From: Apteryx mantelli
Lineage: Eukaryota; Chordata; Aves; Apterygiformes; Apterygidae
Reading direction: 5' to 3'
Length of the DNA stretch: 64,000 nucleotides
Assembly (NCBI RefSeq): GCF_036417845.1
Contig: NC_089981.1
Coordinates: 82,873,268 to 82,937,267 of the forward strand
In this document: positions 63,301 to 64,000 of the stretch, in pieces
Numbering within the stretch: position 1 is the stretch's first letter
Layout: every line of letters begins with the position of its first letter
Program-made: the position numbers and the translations under genes
The notes under the pieces: model-generated
Databases searched by the model: none
What the model saw: the letters and a program-made list of their open reading frames with translations, nothing else
Told to the model about the DNA's origin: nothing

Positions 63301-64000
63301 TTTGTTTTTCCTCCTGTAATCTCTCTCTTACTAAGGATGCTGTACTCAGTGATATGCTGAACAACTGGAGTTCAATCAAACTATAAATTGCTTATTTCTG
63401 GTCTTGCAGCAGATGGATAAAATGTGTAACAAGCTGCAGACAAGTTTAGGGGGGCAACGGTTTTACAAACTCTACAGAGGATCAAAGGGGGTTGATCTGT
63501 GTTATAGGCTTGCTGTTTCCCAGGAGCTCTCTCCCTTAATTAGCAGGCACTGTTTTAACGGGGTGTGTATGATACACTTCACAACACAGCCTTTTCAACA
63601 TTACAGATTTTTAGTTTTAAATACTCTACAATTTCAGCTTGCATTAGGGGGGAAAAAAAAAAGAACTGAGAAAAGCATTTGAAATGTGTGGGGAAAAAAA
63701 ATCCATTTCTTTTTAAAAGCATTCATCTAAAAAGAGAGCGAAAAAAAAACAATTTAGTGGATTCACTTCAAATTCCATCTTCTAAAACTAACCACAAGAA
63801 TTTTCTCACAGAATAGCCTGCTTAACTCAGAGTTGTTTTTTCTCCTCTTGGAAAATCAGATAGCTAAAAGGATCAATGTTAGGCCTCTCACAGAAACCAT
63901 CACAACCTTTCCTATAGGCCATCTACAATCTATACTCCCTTGTCTTGATAGAATCATTATTCCTCGAGTAGCATTCCCATTGAGAGGTGCAATTACAGCA
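60345..64000. other. Upstream intron or 5' flank of SYT16, no gene seen
   Basis: AT-rich DNA without a CpG island, recognisable promoter or convincing exon. Short open frames on both strands have no recognisable homology. It contains a SINE-like remnant near 62.93-63.02 kb and a G6A10 tract at 63647-63662. The SYT16 promoter is most likely outside the window. Confidence 0.6.
62930..63025 (-). mobile_element. tRNA-derived SINE head remnant (second copy)
   Basis: gagttgaacttgcatctttc then tcaggtgaatgtcctgaata parallels the 41.9 kb fragment (gaactcagatctctcaaatt, taggtgagtgctctt) in order and spacing. The minus strand shows a weak B-box-like AGTTCAACTCT. It is diverged and its boundaries are uncertain. 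Confidence 0.4.

Overview
This is vertebrate nuclear DNA, most likely from a bird or another archosaur. It has one gene split into short exons with GT-AG introns of 1 to 13 kb, sparse and very old interspersed repeats, and a CpG island. A decayed CR1-lineage LINE of the type common in birds, crocodiles and turtles lies in the last intron. There are no bacterial operons, CRISPR arrays, rRNA or tRNA genes, or intact mobile elements. The exact species cannot be read from the sequence.

The only protein-coding gene I can support is SYT16 (synaptotagmin-16, also called Strep14), on the minus strand. Six coding exons were assembled by hand. In transcription order they are 60273-59712, 46327-46115, 40809-40553, 36600-36157, 35079-34890 and 22613-22300. 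Every junction is GT-AG and every split codon joins in frame, giving 659 codons plus a stop. The protein has an acidic, serine-rich N-terminal half with no membrane segment, a C2A domain (about residues 366-488) and a C2B domain (about 520-656) that ends in a WHxL motif. Most of the calcium-binding aspartates of classical synaptotagmins are absent. This fits a calcium-independent, phospholipid-associated trafficking protein.

Layout: 1-21.8 kb is intergenic DNA downstream of SYT16. By mammalian gene order, recalled and not visible here, this would be the gene-poor gap toward KCNH5. It contains a CpG island at about 5.56-6.43 kb with a 21-bp GC-rich tandem repeat and a promoter-like cluster (inverted CCAAT, two RFX-type half sites, a CRE half site). 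It also has weaker GC-rich patches near 3.2, 9.1 and 11.6 kb, an (AC)n microsatellite, and several AT-rich stretches that look like conserved non-coding elements. From 21.8 to 22.3 kb is the SYT16 3' UTR, from 22.3 to 60.3 kb the coding exons and introns, and from 60.3 to 64 kb the 5' UTR or upstream intron. The first exon and promoter of SYT16 are not visible and probably lie beyond 64 kb.

The most interesting observation is that the first coding exon stays open for 194 bases past its splice donor. The extension encodes a strongly hydrophobic 21-residue segment followed by a basic stretch and a stop, and a canonical AATAAA begins 15 bases after the stop. A short, tail-anchored SYT16 isoform made by intronic polyadenylation is therefore possible. 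I found nothing that qualifies as an entirely new biological system.
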